DNA of 64,000 bases from Verrucomicrobium sp. (lineage in GTDB: Bacteria > Verrucomicrobiota > Verrucomicrobiia > Methylacidiphilales > GAS474). Both the position numbers and the translations under genes were made by a program. Shown here one piece after another: positions 33,320 through 41,856 of the stretch. Where the stretch lies: the NCBI GenBank assembly GCA_028283855.1, contig JAPWJX010000003.1, positions 1 through 64,000 on the forward strand, in the 5' to 3' direction. Positions within the stretch are counted from its first letter, which is position 1. Every line of letters starts with the position of its first letter. A model generated the notes under the pieces. It worked only from the letters and a program-made list of their open reading frames with translations. It did no database searches and was not told where the DNA came from.

Positions 33320-34396
33320 CTACATCGGCCCCAAGTAAACCGCCTCACTCTCCGTCCAGGCGGCGCTGCGGACGATGCGCAGGAGCTGGCGGTTGAGCGC
33401 CTCCCGCCAGGGACTCCCTTCCCGCAGGGCGATGGAGAAATTCGACGGGGCCAGGATCTCCGGCAGGACAACCAGCGGGCTGTCCGCGTCCTCCCGGGCC
33501 AGGTAGCGGAGGATCGCCTCGTTATGGATGAGGACGTCGCACTGGCCGCGCAGAAGGGCCGACTGGGCCTCGAAGACGCTGGGGAAAACGGTGCGTCGGA
33601 GATGGCCCGCGGCGGCGAACTCGTCCCCCGCCGATCCTGCCACCACGGCCACGCGGAGCTTCCCCAGGTCACCGCGCAGGGAGGAGCCGTCCTGGATGTT
33701 TTTCACCGTGACGACGGAGATGATGGTGGCGGTGAAGATGGAGGTGACGACCAGGCTGGCGAACATGAGGGCGACGGCGACCGACCGGCCCGCGAAAGTG
33801 TGGGGAATCTTGTCCCCGTAGCCCACGCCCGTGACGGTGACCGAAGACCACCACAGGCCGGAGCCGACTCCCTTCCAGCCGCTGCCGGCGAAGGAGGCGT
33901 TCTTACGGCGTTCCAGGAACCAGATGAGGAATCCGGCCCCCATCACCAGGAGCGCCACCAGGCCGACGACGCTCAGGACCGGCCAGGAAAAAACGCTCTG
34001 GCGCATCAGGCGGGTGATGGACTTGCCCCCCGGCAGCACCTGCATGGCCAGGCCGGTATGGAAATAGGCGTCGGTGAAATCGACGACCGACTCGGTCTCC
34101 TCGTTCATCGGATAGGGGCGCAGGGCGACGTCAGCCTCCCCCCCGGCGATGCAGGCCAGGGAGGTGTCCGGCTTGACCTCGACGAAGCGGTAGGGAATCC
34201 CCAGGTCGTGGGCCACCTGCTTCCACAGATCGACGGAGATCCCCCGCCAGGCGCCGCCCTGGTCCCTGATGACGAAGGGGGGGAACTCCTCCACCGCCAC
34301 GGTCAAAGAGCCGCCGCTGCCGGGAATATGCGCGGGAGCCGCCCGCGCGCCGCAAAGGAAGACGGCCAGGAAAAAGCCGAGGAAAACCCGGAGCAT
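33320..34396 (-). CDS. Prokaryotic glutamate-receptor-like ligand-gated ion channel (GluR0 type)
   Basis: The 358-residue protein has the GluR0 layout. A signal peptide (about 1-20) is followed by the first half of a periplasmic ligand-binding domain (LTVAVEEFPPFVIRD, then GGEADVALRPYPM). TM1 is at about 137-162. A re-entrant pore loop follows with filter TGVGYGD at 189-195, then TM at about 203-230 and the second half of the binding domain (LGKLRVAVVAGSAGDE...GQCDVLIHNEAI). The filter is of K+ channel type. It should be an inner-membrane K+-selective channel opened by an amino acid or similar ligand. It is not a transporter component, because no permease or ATPase gene is adjacent. Confidence 0.9.
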   Translation of the reverse strand: MLRVFLGFFLAVFLCGARAAPAHIPGSGGSLTVAVEEFPPFVIRDQGGAWRGISVDLWKQVAHDLGIPYRFVEVKPDTSLACIAGGEADVALRPYPMNEETESVVDFTDAYFHTGLAMQVLPGGKSITRLMRQSVFSWPVLSVVGLVALLVMGAGFLIWFLERRKNASFAGSGWKGVGSGLWWSSVTVTGVGYGDKIPHTFAGRSVAVALMFASLVVTSIFTATIISVVTVKNIQDGSSLRGDLGKLRVAVVAGSAGDEFAAAGHLRRTVFPSVFEAQSALLRGQCDVLIHNEAILRYLAREDADSPLVVLPEILAPSNFSIALREGSPWREALNRQLLRIVRSAAWTESEAVYLGPM

Positions 34397-34483
34397 GCGG
34401 GCCAGCTTACGCCGGATCTCTGGCGAGACAAGGCTGGGCCGCCCCTCTACCGGCCTTATCGGGAAAGGGCGGCGCAGCGGACT

Positions 34484-35527
34484 TTACGAATGCCGCCGGG
34501 ATGAAGCTTTACCACGGGGCCGCCGCTCCACGGCGGCTTGGGGAGAAGGCCTCTCCCTCGACGGCGGCGGGGCAGGCTCCCGGATCACCCCTCGAGCGCC
34601 CTTGTCCTCCCGCAGGCCGATGTAAGAGGGATGCCGCAGCGCGCCGTCATCGGTCCATTCGGTGAAGCGGACCTGGACGACCAGCTTCGGCTTAACCCAG
34701 CGGTTTTCCGAAGGCTTCCAGCCGGGCGGGCGCCAGCGGCCGCCTGGTTCCCGAAATCCCTCGAAGCGCGGCGCGGGCACCTCCAGCGCCAGGAGCTTCT
34801 TGTGGAGCAGGGCCAGGGACTTGCCGTTAAAGCCGGTGCCGACCTTGCAAACGTAGACCAGTTTTCCCCGGACGTCGCGGCAGCCCAGGAGGAGGGCGCC
34901 GAAGTGTTTCCGGCTCTTGCGCGGCAGGCTGTAGCCGACGACGACGAATTCCTGCTCCCGGACGAACTTGATCTTCACCCACGCGCGGGAACGGCGGCCG
35001 GCCTCGTAGCGGGAGTCCTTCCGCTTGGCGATGGCCCCCTCCCCGCCGAGCTTCCGCAGCGTCTCCAGGACCCGGGCCGGGTCCTCCGCGAAGAAGGCGG
35101 AGGGGCGGACGGGATCGCGCGCCCGGGCCAGGATCGCGGCCAGCCGTTCCTTCCGCTCCAGGAGCAGCAGGGCGCGCAGGTCTTTTCCCTCCGCCATGAG
35201 GACGTCGAAGACGTAGTAGACGAGCGGCGCTCCGCTCTCCGCCTGGTTCTGCAAGATCTGGAAGGAGGAAGCTCCCTTGGCATCCAGGGCGCAGACCTCC
35301 CCGTCGAGGATGCACTCCCGCACCGGCAACCGGGCGACGGCGGCGGCGACCTCCGGAAAGCGCTCCTCCAGCGGCTTGCGGTTGCGCGACCAGAGATGGA
35401 CCGTTTTCCCCCGCTTCACCGCCAGGGCGCGGAAGCCGTCGAACTTCACCTCGTAGAGCCAGCGGCCGTCGTGGGGCGGCGGCGCGGTGACGGCCGCCTT
35501 CATCGGCTCGACGAAGCCTGCGCGCAT
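34484..35527 (-). CDS. ligD: ATP-dependent DNA ligase (LigD ligase domain, stand-alone)
   Basis: The 347-residue protein has the nucleotidyltransferase motif I K-F-D-G with Lys28 (YEVKFDGFRA), motif III (YYVFDVL), motif IV EGAIAKR and motif V WVKIK, followed by an OB-fold domain ending VVQVRFTEWTDDGALRHPSY. These are the LigD-type ligase features. The polymerase and phosphoesterase domains of full-length LigD are absent. The C-terminal 35 residues are Arg/Pro/Ser-rich and disordered-looking. It lies 9 nt downstream of ku, so it forms a two-gene end-joining module. Confidence 0.92.
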   Translation of the reverse strand: MRAGFVEPMKAAVTAPPPHDGRWLYEVKFDGFRALAVKRGKTVHLWSRNRKPLEERFPEVAAAVARLPVRECILDGEVCALDAKGASSFQILQNQAESGAPLVYYVFDVLMAEGKDLRALLLLERKERLAAILARARDPVRPSAFFAEDPARVLETLRKLGGEGAIAKRKDSRYEAGRRSRAWVKIKFVREQEFVVVGYSLPRKSRKHFGALLLGCRDVRGKLVYVCKVGTGFNGKSLALLHKKLLALEVPAPRFEGFREPGGRWRPPGWKPSENRWVKPKLVVQVRFTEWTDDGALRHPSYIGLREDKGARGVIREPAPPPSRERPSPQAAVERRPRGKASSRRHS

Positions 35528-35536
35528 GGCGGGCTC

Positions 35537-36397
35537 CTAGCGCTTCCGCTTGGCGGCGCGTCGGCGGGTGGAGGTCCCCTTCGGCGCCACGCCGCGGCGC
35601 GGGGCGGCCATCCGGTTGCCCCGCTGATATTCCCGCACGCTGCGCTCCAGCATGGAGACCAGGTCGACGCCGGAGGCCTTCGCCTTCGGCTCCTTGGCGG
35701 CGGGGGCCTTCTTGCGGGGGTGCTTGGCCTTCTCCTCGATCATGGCCAGGACTTGCTCCTTGTATTCGTCCTTGTAGCGCTCCGGGTTCCACTCCCGCGT
35801 CATGCCGTCGATCAGCTTGCGGGCCATGTCGACCTCCCGCGGCCGGGTGTGCGCGGCCTTGGGCAGCTTGATCTCGGAGGGGTCGGCCAATTCGTCGGCG
35901 AAGTGCATGATCTCCAGGACCAGGGCCTGGCCCTGCGCCTTGAGCCCCGCCAGGTGCTCCCGCGCGCGGATGACGACCTTGGCGATGCCGATCTTGCCCG
36001 AGTTACGCAGCGCCTCGCGCAGGAGGGCGTAGGCCTTGTCGCCGCCTTTCTGCGGCTCCAGGTAGTAGGGTTTCCGGAAATACATCGGGTTGATCTCCTC
36101 CTGGGGGACGAAGTCGAGGATGTCGACCGTCTGCGCCGCCGCCTCGATGTCGACCCGCTTGAAATCTTCCTCCCTCAGGACGACGAAGCGGCCCTTCTCG
36201 TATTCGTATCCCTTCACGATCTCCTCCCAGGGGACTTCCTTTCCGTCCGCTTCGGCGACGCGCTTGTAGTTGACCGGGGAAAGGTCCGACTTCCGCAGCA
36301 GGCGGAAGGACAGCTCTTCCCGCCGGGTGGCCGGGAAAAGCCCGACGGGGATGGTGACGAGGCCGAATGTGATGGAACCTTTCCAGAGCGCTCTCAT
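35537..36397 (-). CDS. ku: Non-homologous end-joining protein Ku
   Basis: From ATG at 36397 the 286-residue protein starts MRALWKGSITFGLVTIPVGL, the standard bacterial Ku opening. It continues with ELSFRLLRKSDLSPVNYKRV, VPQEEINPMYFRKPYYLEPQ and GQALVLEIMHFADEL. The homodimeric ring binds double-strand ends and recruits LigD. The C-terminus is a long Lys/Arg/Ala-rich tail (RRRAAKRKR), common in Ku forms that bind DNA strongly. A longer upstream frame is a shadow. Confidence 0.95.
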   Translation of the reverse strand: MRALWKGSITFGLVTIPVGLFPATRREELSFRLLRKSDLSPVNYKRVAEADGKEVPWEEIVKGYEYEKGRFVVLREEDFKRVDIEAAAQTVDILDFVPQEEINPMYFRKPYYLEPQKGGDKAYALLREALRNSGKIGIAKVVIRAREHLAGLKAQGQALVLEIMHFADELADPSEIKLPKAAHTRPREVDMARKLIDGMTREWNPERYKDEYKEQVLAMIEEKAKHPRKKAPAAKEPKAKASGVDLVSMLERSVREYQRGNRMAAPRRGVAPKGTSTRRRAAKRKR

Positions 36398-36422
36398 CGC
36401 CCAATGTAAGCCGGAAAGGCGC

Positions 36423-37484
36423 TTAGGCAAATTGGCCCAAAGCTGGAGCGACGCGGAGCCAGGGCTGGTCGTAGAAATCTGTCTCCGGACCGTAGAGGAC
36501 GGCCCGATCTTCCGAATAGAAATAGCGGCAAGCGCGCGGCAGGAAGCGGCGGTGGAGGCCGGGCAGGGCGGGCCGCAGCATCTCGAAAGAGGCGGGGGCG
36601 TCGACGCAGAAGAGGGCCGTCTGGACCGCCACGCCGTCCTTCTTGAGGTTCTTGAGGGGATGGGTGGAGAAGGAGGCGAATTCCTGCCGCAACTCGAAAC
36701 GGAAGAGGGGGCCCAGGTCGGCCAGGGCCCGCCGGAAACGCTCCATCTCCCGGCGGTCCGCCTCGGCGGCGCCGGAGGAGGCCTTATGGGCCAGCGTGGC
36801 CTGAAAGGCCTGTCCGACGGCCGGAGGCAATTCCTGCACGGTGGTCTTTTGCGCGTAGCCCGCCCAATGCCAGAGCCGGACGCGGGCTTCCCCTTTTCGC
36901 AGAACCGCGCCGTCCCAGCTCCAGGGGCCGGGCTCGTCATAGTAGGAGATATTGTAGTAATCGCGCGCCTCCCGCTCCGGTACCATTTGATAGGGCACCG
37001 CCTTGTTCATGCAGAGCATGCGCAGGGAAAACTGGTCGAAGAAAATGCCGAGCGGCGGAATAAGGTGGGAATAATTCGTCACCATCCAGAGCCGCCAGAT
37101 ATCCGGATCGGAAAGGGCGAAGACGCCGATGTTGATGGGGGCGACGGGCAGGCCGTAGTCGACGTTTTGCACGTCGTGGGTAAAGAGGGCCTTTTCCTCC
37201 CCCTCCGTCAGGGCGGGAAGGCGGTCAAGGATGAGAACGTCCGAGTCGAAGTAAAGGACGCGCCCGTAGAGGCGGGAAAGAAAACCGCCGACGACCAGGC
37301 GCAGCCCGACGATCTCCCCCGGATGGCCGATCTCCTCCTGCCCGGCGAACGCGGCGTAAAGGGCGTCGTCGATCAGGAGGAAGGGAATTTCCGGATGATG
37401 CGCCTTGAAGGTGAGGCGCAGCAGCCTGGCCGCCGCGCGCGCCTCCGGGCCGATGGCGATGGTGAAGGCGACGGTGGGTCCCAT
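36423..37484 (-). CDS. GT8-like glycosyltransferase/nucleotide-diphospho-sugar transferase
   Basis: The 353-residue protein has a Rossmann-like start (AFTIAIGPEARAAARLLRLT) and a DxD metal motif in VLYFDSDVLIL (Asp80, Asp82). NIGVFAL and a HWAG motif near residue 215 match the GT8/nucleotide-diphospho-sugar transferase pattern. The C-terminal third shows no motif I can place. Donor and acceptor cannot be assigned. It follows the PDH E2 gene by 33 nt in the same direction, with no sign of a functional link. Confidence 0.65.
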   Translation of the reverse strand: MGPTVAFTIAIGPEARAAARLLRLTFKAHHPEIPFLLIDDALYAAFAGQEEIGHPGEIVGLRLVVGGFLSRLYGRVLYFDSDVLILDRLPALTEGEEKALFTHDVQNVDYGLPVAPINIGVFALSDPDIWRLWMVTNYSHLIPPLGIFFDQFSLRMLCMNKAVPYQMVPEREARDYYNISYYDEPGPWSWDGAVLRKGEARVRLWHWAGYAQKTTVQELPPAVGQAFQATLAHKASSGAAEADRREMERFRRALADLGPLFRFELRQEFASFSTHPLKNLKKDGVAVQTALFCVDAPASFEMLRPALPGLHRRFLPRACRYFYSEDRAVLYGPETDFYDQPWLRVAPALGQFA

Positions 37485-37517
37485 GGCCGCCCCGGTTCCG
37501 GCCTTCCGCCTTTCCCC

Positions 37518-38765
37518 TTAGAGGAGGAGTTGCGCGGGCTTTTCGATCAGGGTCCGCAGCTCCTGGAGGAACTGGGCGCCGATCGCCCCGTCGACGACGC
37601 GGTGGTCGCAGGAAAGGGTGAAGCTCTGGCGGTGGCCGACGACGATCCCCCCTTCCTCGTTCACCACGGGCTTCTTCACGATGTTGCCGACGGCCAGGAT
37701 GGCCGCCTGGGGCGGGTTGATGATGGCGGAGAAGCGGTCGATGCCGTACATGCCCAGGTTGGAGATGGTGAAGGTGCCGGTGGTGTATTCCTCCGGCTTG
37801 AGCTTCCCTTCCTTGGCCCGGACGGCCAGGGCCTTGGCCTCGTCGCTGAGGGCCTTGAGGCTTTTGTCCTGGGCGTCGCGCAGGACGGGGGTGATGAGCC
37901 CCTGGGCGATGGCGACGGCGAAGGCGAGGTGGACGGAAGCGAACTGCTGGATCGAATCGCCCAGGAAGGAGGCGTTGACCGCCGGGACGCGGCGGATGGC
38001 CTCCGCGGTGGCCTTCAGGACGAAGTCGTTGAGGCTCAGCTTGAAGGGCTTGGGCAGCTTCTCGAAGCCCGCGTTGAGCTCCGCGCGCAGGGCGACGAGG
38101 GGGGCCGCGTCGACCTCGATCTCCAGGTAGAAGTGGGGGATGGTGGTCTTGCTCTCCAGGAGGCGCCGGGCGATGGTCTGGCGCATGTTGGAGAGGGAGA
38201 TCTTCTCCTCCTTGGCGATGGCGCCGGCGGGATGCAGTCCCCAGCCGCCGCCGGAGCCGGCACGAGATCCGCCCGCGACGACGTCTTTCTTCACGATGCG
38301 GCCGCCGGGGCCGCTGCCGATCAGGCCGGAAAGGGAAACGTTCATTTCCCGCGCGACCTTCTTGGCCAGCGGGGAGGCCTTGGCGCGGTCGGCGGAGGCC
38401 GGGGCGGAAACCGCCGCGGGCGCGGGGGCCGGGGCGGCGGAGCCGTTGGCGGGGGCGGCCGCTTCGGCCTTGGCGGGAGCCGCCGGGGCCGCGGCGGGGG
38501 CGGGGGCGCTCTCGTCGATCTTCTCGTCGGCGGTGCCGATGATGGCGATGCGGGAATTGACCGCGGCCTTGGAGCCGGCGGCGACGAAGATCTTGCGCAG
38601 GATGCCGGAGTCGAAGGCCTCCAGGTCCATCGTCGCCTTGTCCGTCTCAACCTCGGCGATCACATCACCCGATTTGACGCTGTCGCCCTCTTTTTTAAGC
38701 CATTTGACGAGGGTGCCCTCCGTCATGGAGGGGCTCAAAAGGGGCATGGTGACGTCTTTAGCCAT
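37518..38765 (-). CDS. pdhC: Dihydrolipoamide acetyltransferase (PDH E2)
   Basis: The 415-residue protein has one N-terminal lipoyl domain with Lys43 (VETDKATMDLEA) and an Ala/Pro-rich hinge. A peripheral subunit-binding domain (ASPLAKKVAREMNVSLSGLI, then GSGPGGRIVKKDV) and the catalytic domain ending LSCDHRVVDGAIGAQFLQEL (catalytic His) follow. It transfers the acetyl group to CoA in the pyruvate dehydrogenase complex. It follows E1-alpha and E1-beta in one operon. Confidence 0.95.
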   Translation of the reverse strand: MAKDVTMPLLSPSMTEGTLVKWLKKEGDSVKSGDVIAEVETDKATMDLEAFDSGILRKIFVAAGSKAAVNSRIAIIGTADEKIDESAPAPAAAPAAPAKAEAAAPANGSAAPAPAPAAVSAPASADRAKASPLAKKVAREMNVSLSGLIGSGPGGRIVKKDVVAGGSRAGSGGGWGLHPAGAIAKEEKISLSNMRQTIARRLLESKTTIPHFYLEIEVDAAPLVALRAELNAGFEKLPKPFKLSLNDFVLKATAEAIRRVPAVNASFLGDSIQQFASVHLAFAVAIAQGLITPVLRDAQDKSLKALSDEAKALAVRAKEGKLKPEEYTTGTFTISNLGMYGIDRFSAIINPPQAAILAVGNIVKKPVVNEEGGIVVGHRQSFTLSCDHRVVDGAIGAQFLQELRTLIEKPAQLLL

Positions 38766-38813
38766 AGGGGGTCTTTCTTTCTCTCTGGGAAGCGGTGCGG
38801 GAAGCGCCGCGGG

Positions 38814-39791
38814 TTATTGCAGCACGTCCCGGACGGCGGCGATGATCCGTTGCTCGTTGGGCATGACGGCCTGTTCCATCCGCCCGTTGTAGGGCTGGGG
38901 CACGTCCATGCCGGTGACGCGGGTGATCGGGGCGTCGAGCTCGTCGAAGAGGCGGCGCTGGACGTCGTAGGCGACCTGCGCGCCCCATCCGGCGTAGGGC
39001 TTGTTCTCTTCCACGATGACCAGGCGGTGGGTCTTGGCGACCGACTCGGCGATGAGGTCGAAGTCGTAGGGCTTGATGGTGCGCAGGTCGATGACCTCCG
39101 CCTCGATGCCGTCCTTGGCCAGTTCCTCGGCGGCGGCCAGGGCGCGGTGGGTGGAGGCGCTGTTGGCCACCAGGGTGACGGAGGAGCCTTCCCGGCGGAT
39201 GCGGCCCTTGCCGATGGGAACGAGGAAGTCCCCTTCGTCCGGCACTTCGCCTTTAAAGCCGTAGAGCTTCTCGTTCTCGATGAAGCAGACGGGGTTGTTG
39301 GAGCGGATGGCGCTCTTCAGCAGGCCCTTGGCGTCGTCCGGGAAGGCCGGGGTGATGACGGTGAGGGCGGGGACGTTGGCGTACCAGTTCTCCGGGGTGT
39401 GGGAGTGGGTGGCGCCGACCTGGAGGCCGCCGCCGGAGGAGCCGCGCAGGACCAGCGGCACGGAGAACTGCCCGCCGGACATGTAGCGGATCTGGCCCGC
39501 GTTGTTGACGATTTGGTCGAAGGCGACGAGGGAGAAGCTCCACGTCATGAACTCGACGATGGGGCGCAGGCCGTAGGTGGCCGCGCCGACGCTCAGGCCG
39601 ACGAAGCCTGCCTCGCTGATCGGGGTGTCGATGACCCGCTTGGGGCCGAATTTCTTGAGGAGGCCCTGGCTGACCTTGTAGGCGCCGTCGTACTCGGCCA
39701 CTTCCTCGCCCATGAGGAAGACTTTCTCGTCGCGCTCCATTTCCTCGGCCATGGCCTGGTTGAGCGCCTCGCGCATCGTGATCGTCTGCAT
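38814..39791 (-). CDS. pdhB: Pyruvate dehydrogenase E1 component, beta subunit
   Basis: The 325-residue protein starts MQTITMREALNQAMAEEMER, then FLMGEEVAEYDGAYKVSQGL, and contains DTPISEAGFVGLSVGAA, WYANVPALTVITPAFPDDAKG and VTGMDVPQPYNGRMEQAVMP. These are typical E1-beta transketolase-like sequences. It forms the heterotetramer with the alpha subunit encoded 16 nt upstream and supplies the Glu that activates thiamine diphosphate. Confidence 0.95.
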   Translation of the reverse strand: MQTITMREALNQAMAEEMERDEKVFLMGEEVAEYDGAYKVSQGLLKKFGPKRVIDTPISEAGFVGLSVGAATYGLRPIVEFMTWSFSLVAFDQIVNNAGQIRYMSGGQFSVPLVLRGSSGGGLQVGATHSHTPENWYANVPALTVITPAFPDDAKGLLKSAIRSNNPVCFIENEKLYGFKGEVPDEGDFLVPIGKGRIRREGSSVTLVANSASTHRALAAAEELAKDGIEAEVIDLRTIKPYDFDLIAESVAKTHRLVIVEENKPYAGWGAQVAYDVQRRLFDELDAPITRVTGMDVPQPYNGRMEQAVMPNEQRIIAAVRDVLQ

Positions 39792-39807
39792 CGTCGGGAA
39801 GGTCTTT

Positions 39808-40863
39808 CTAGAAGTGGTTGTAGTTGCCGCGCGGGATCTCGGGGATCTGGTCCTCCGGGGACAGCATGTCGTCGTAGATCTCGGAGGGATCGGGCTCCGG
39901 GCTCTGCTCGGCGAAGTCGTAGGCTTCCTGGACTTCCTGCTTCACCTCTTCGTCGAGCTTTTCCAGATCGCCCTCGTTCTTGACGACCTTCTGCTCCAAG
40001 AGGCGGGCCTTGTAGAGGAGGATGGGGTCGGACTCCTTGTGCTTTTCGATTTCTTCCTTGGTCCGGTAGTTGCCGGGGTCGGACATGGAGTGGCCGCGGT
40101 AGCGGTAGGTCCGGATCTCCATGAGGGTGGGCATGCTCTCCGTGCGGGCCAGGGCGACGGCCTCGGCGGTCTTCGCCCGGACGTCGTCCAGGTCCATGCC
40201 GTTGGCGACCAGGCCGGCCATGTCGTAGCCGTGGGCGCGGTTGACCAGCGGCAGGCCGGCGGAGGAGCGGGCCAGGCTGGTGCCCATCGACCACTCGTTG
40301 TTTTCGATGATGTAGATGATGGGCAGCTTCCACAGGGCGGCCAGGTTGAGCGACTCGTGGAAGGGGCCCTGGTTCACCGCGCCGTCTCCCAGGTAGCAGA
40401 GGGTGACGCGCTGGGTGCCCAGATACTTCTGGGCAAAGGCCAGGCCTGCGCCGAGCGGCGTCTGCCCGCCGACGATGCCGTGGCCGCCGTAGAAGTGCTT
40501 TTCCTTGGAAAAGAAGTGCATGGAGCCGCCCTTGCCCTTGGAGCAGCCGGTGGCCTTGCCGAAGAGCTCGGCCATGCACTCCTTCGGAGTCATGCCGCGG
40601 GCCAGGGCGTGGCCGTGGTCGCGGTAGGCGGTGATGACGGCGTCATCCGGCTGGAGGACGGAAATGGTGCCGACGCCCAGGGCTTCCTCGCCGATGTAAA
40701 GGTGGCAAAAGCCCTTGATCTTGCTCTGGGTAAAGGCCTGGGCGGCCTTTTCCTCAAAGCGGCGGATGAGCAGCATCTGGCGGTAAAGCCGGAGCTTTTC
40801 CGCAGGCGGCAGTTCCAGAGAAGAACCTTTTTGGGGAGCGGACTTGGTCTCGGCGGAACTCAT
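39808..40863 (-). CDS. pdhA: Pyruvate dehydrogenase E1 component, alpha subunit
   Basis: The 351-residue protein has the thiamine-diphosphate motif (LGDGAVNQGPFHESLNLAAL, ending IIENN) and the phosphorylation-loop-like region RYRGHSMSDPGNYRTKEE. SMHFFSKEKHFYGGHGIVGG and YRDHGHALARGM are also present. It is the decarboxylating subunit of the complex and the first gene of the leftward pdh operon. The 99-bp gap to the divergent cysE (40864-40962) must hold both promoters, but no clear -10/-35 pair was found. Confidence 0.95.
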   Translation of the reverse strand: MSSAETKSAPQKGSSLELPPAEKLRLYRQMLLIRRFEEKAAQAFTQSKIKGFCHLYIGEEALGVGTISVLQPDDAVITAYRDHGHALARGMTPKECMAELFGKATGCSKGKGGSMHFFSKEKHFYGGHGIVGGQTPLGAGLAFAQKYLGTQRVTLCYLGDGAVNQGPFHESLNLAALWKLPIIYIIENNEWSMGTSLARSSAGLPLVNRAHGYDMAGLVANGMDLDDVRAKTAEAVALARTESMPTLMEIRTYRYRGHSMSDPGNYRTKEEIEKHKESDPILLYKARLLEQKVVKNEGDLEKLDEEVKQEVQEAYDFAEQSPEPDPSEIYDDMLSPEDQIPEIPRGNYNHF

Positions 40864-40962
40864 ATACGGCGGAGAGTATGGCGGGGGACAAGGCGCTTTT
40901 CAAGCACGTCGCGTAATAAGAGAAGGGATTGATCGTTTTAGGATACCTACTAGGTTCAGGCC

Positions 40963-41850
40963 ATGGCCGAAACCCGCCGCAGCCCCCTGGACGCCCTGCT
41001 CGATTCCTACGCGGCCTGCGGAGGGATCAACCACCTGCAGGGGGCCAATCTTCCCTCCCGGGCCGCCGTCGGCGCCCTGACGGAGGAGCTGCTCCACCTC
41101 CTCTTTCCCGGCTTTTTCTCCGGGCAGGCCCTGGCGCCCCGGGAGGTCCCGGCCTTCCTCTCCGGGCTCCTCGACTCCCTCCGGCCCCGGCTGGAAGTGG
41201 AGATCGCCAAGAGCCTGGAATTCGCCGCCCCCGGAGGAGACGCCGCCGCCCTGGCGGAAGACTTCCTGGAGGAGCTGGCACCCCTGCGCGCCATTCTGCA
41301 GACGGACGTGGAGGCCGCCTTCGACGGCGATCCGGCCGCCACCAGCACGGAGGAAGTCATGCTGGCCTATCCGGGCATCGAGGCGATCGCCGTCCAGCGG
41401 ATGGCCCACCTTCTCTATAAGAAAGGGGTCCCCCTTCTCCCCCGCATGATGACGGAGTGGGCCCACGGCCGCACCGGCATCGACATCCATCCCGGCGCGG
41501 AGATCGGCACCCATTTCTTCATCGACCACGGGACGGGCATCGTCATCGGGGAAACCTGCAAGATCGGCGACCACGCGAAGATCTACCACGGCGTCACCCT
41601 GGGGGCCCGCTCCACCTCCGGCGGGCAGCAGCTGCGCGGCAGGAAGCGCCACCCCACCCTGGAAGACCACGTCACCATCTACCCCGGCGCCACCATCCTG
41701 GGCGGGGAAACGGTCATCGGCGCCCGCACGGTCATCGGCGGCAACGTCTGGCTGGTCCAGTCCGTCCCGCCCGATTCCCAGGTCATCCTGCCGGAGCAGC
41801 GGATGCAGATCCGCAACCACCACGCCGCCGGCGGCGATTGGGAAATTTAA
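40963..41850 (+). CDS. cysE: Serine O-acetyltransferase
   Basis: The 295-residue protein has a helical N-terminal domain and a left-handed beta-helix of hexapeptide repeats: GRTGIDIHPGAEIGTHFFID, HGTGIVIGETCKIGDHAKIY, VTIYPGATILGGETVIGART and IGGNVWLVQSVP. The catalytic His/Asp region (EWAHGRTGIDIHPGAEIG) is present. It makes O-acetylserine for cysteine synthesis. It is the first gene of a ten-gene rightward run that later includes a cysteine desulfurase. Confidence 0.93.
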   Translation: MAETRRSPLDALLDSYAACGGINHLQGANLPSRAAVGALTEELLHLLFPGFFSGQALAPREVPAFLSGLLDSLRPRLEVEIAKSLEFAAPGGDAAALAEDFLEELAPLRAILQTDVEAAFDGDPAATSTEEVMLAYPGIEAIAVQRMAHLLYKKGVPLLPRMMTEWAHGRTGIDIHPGAEIGTHFFIDHGTGIVIGETCKIGDHAKIYHGVTLGARSTSGGQQLRGRKRHPTLEDHVTIYPGATILGGETVIGARTVIGGNVWLVQSVPPDSQVILPEQRMQIRNHHAAGGDWEI

Positions 41851-41856
41851 GCCTTC

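Noticed and set aside
36270-39983. Rightward frame of 1237 codons across ku, glycosyltransferase and pdh genes
   Set aside because: It runs antisense through four recognised genes and shows no domain of its own.
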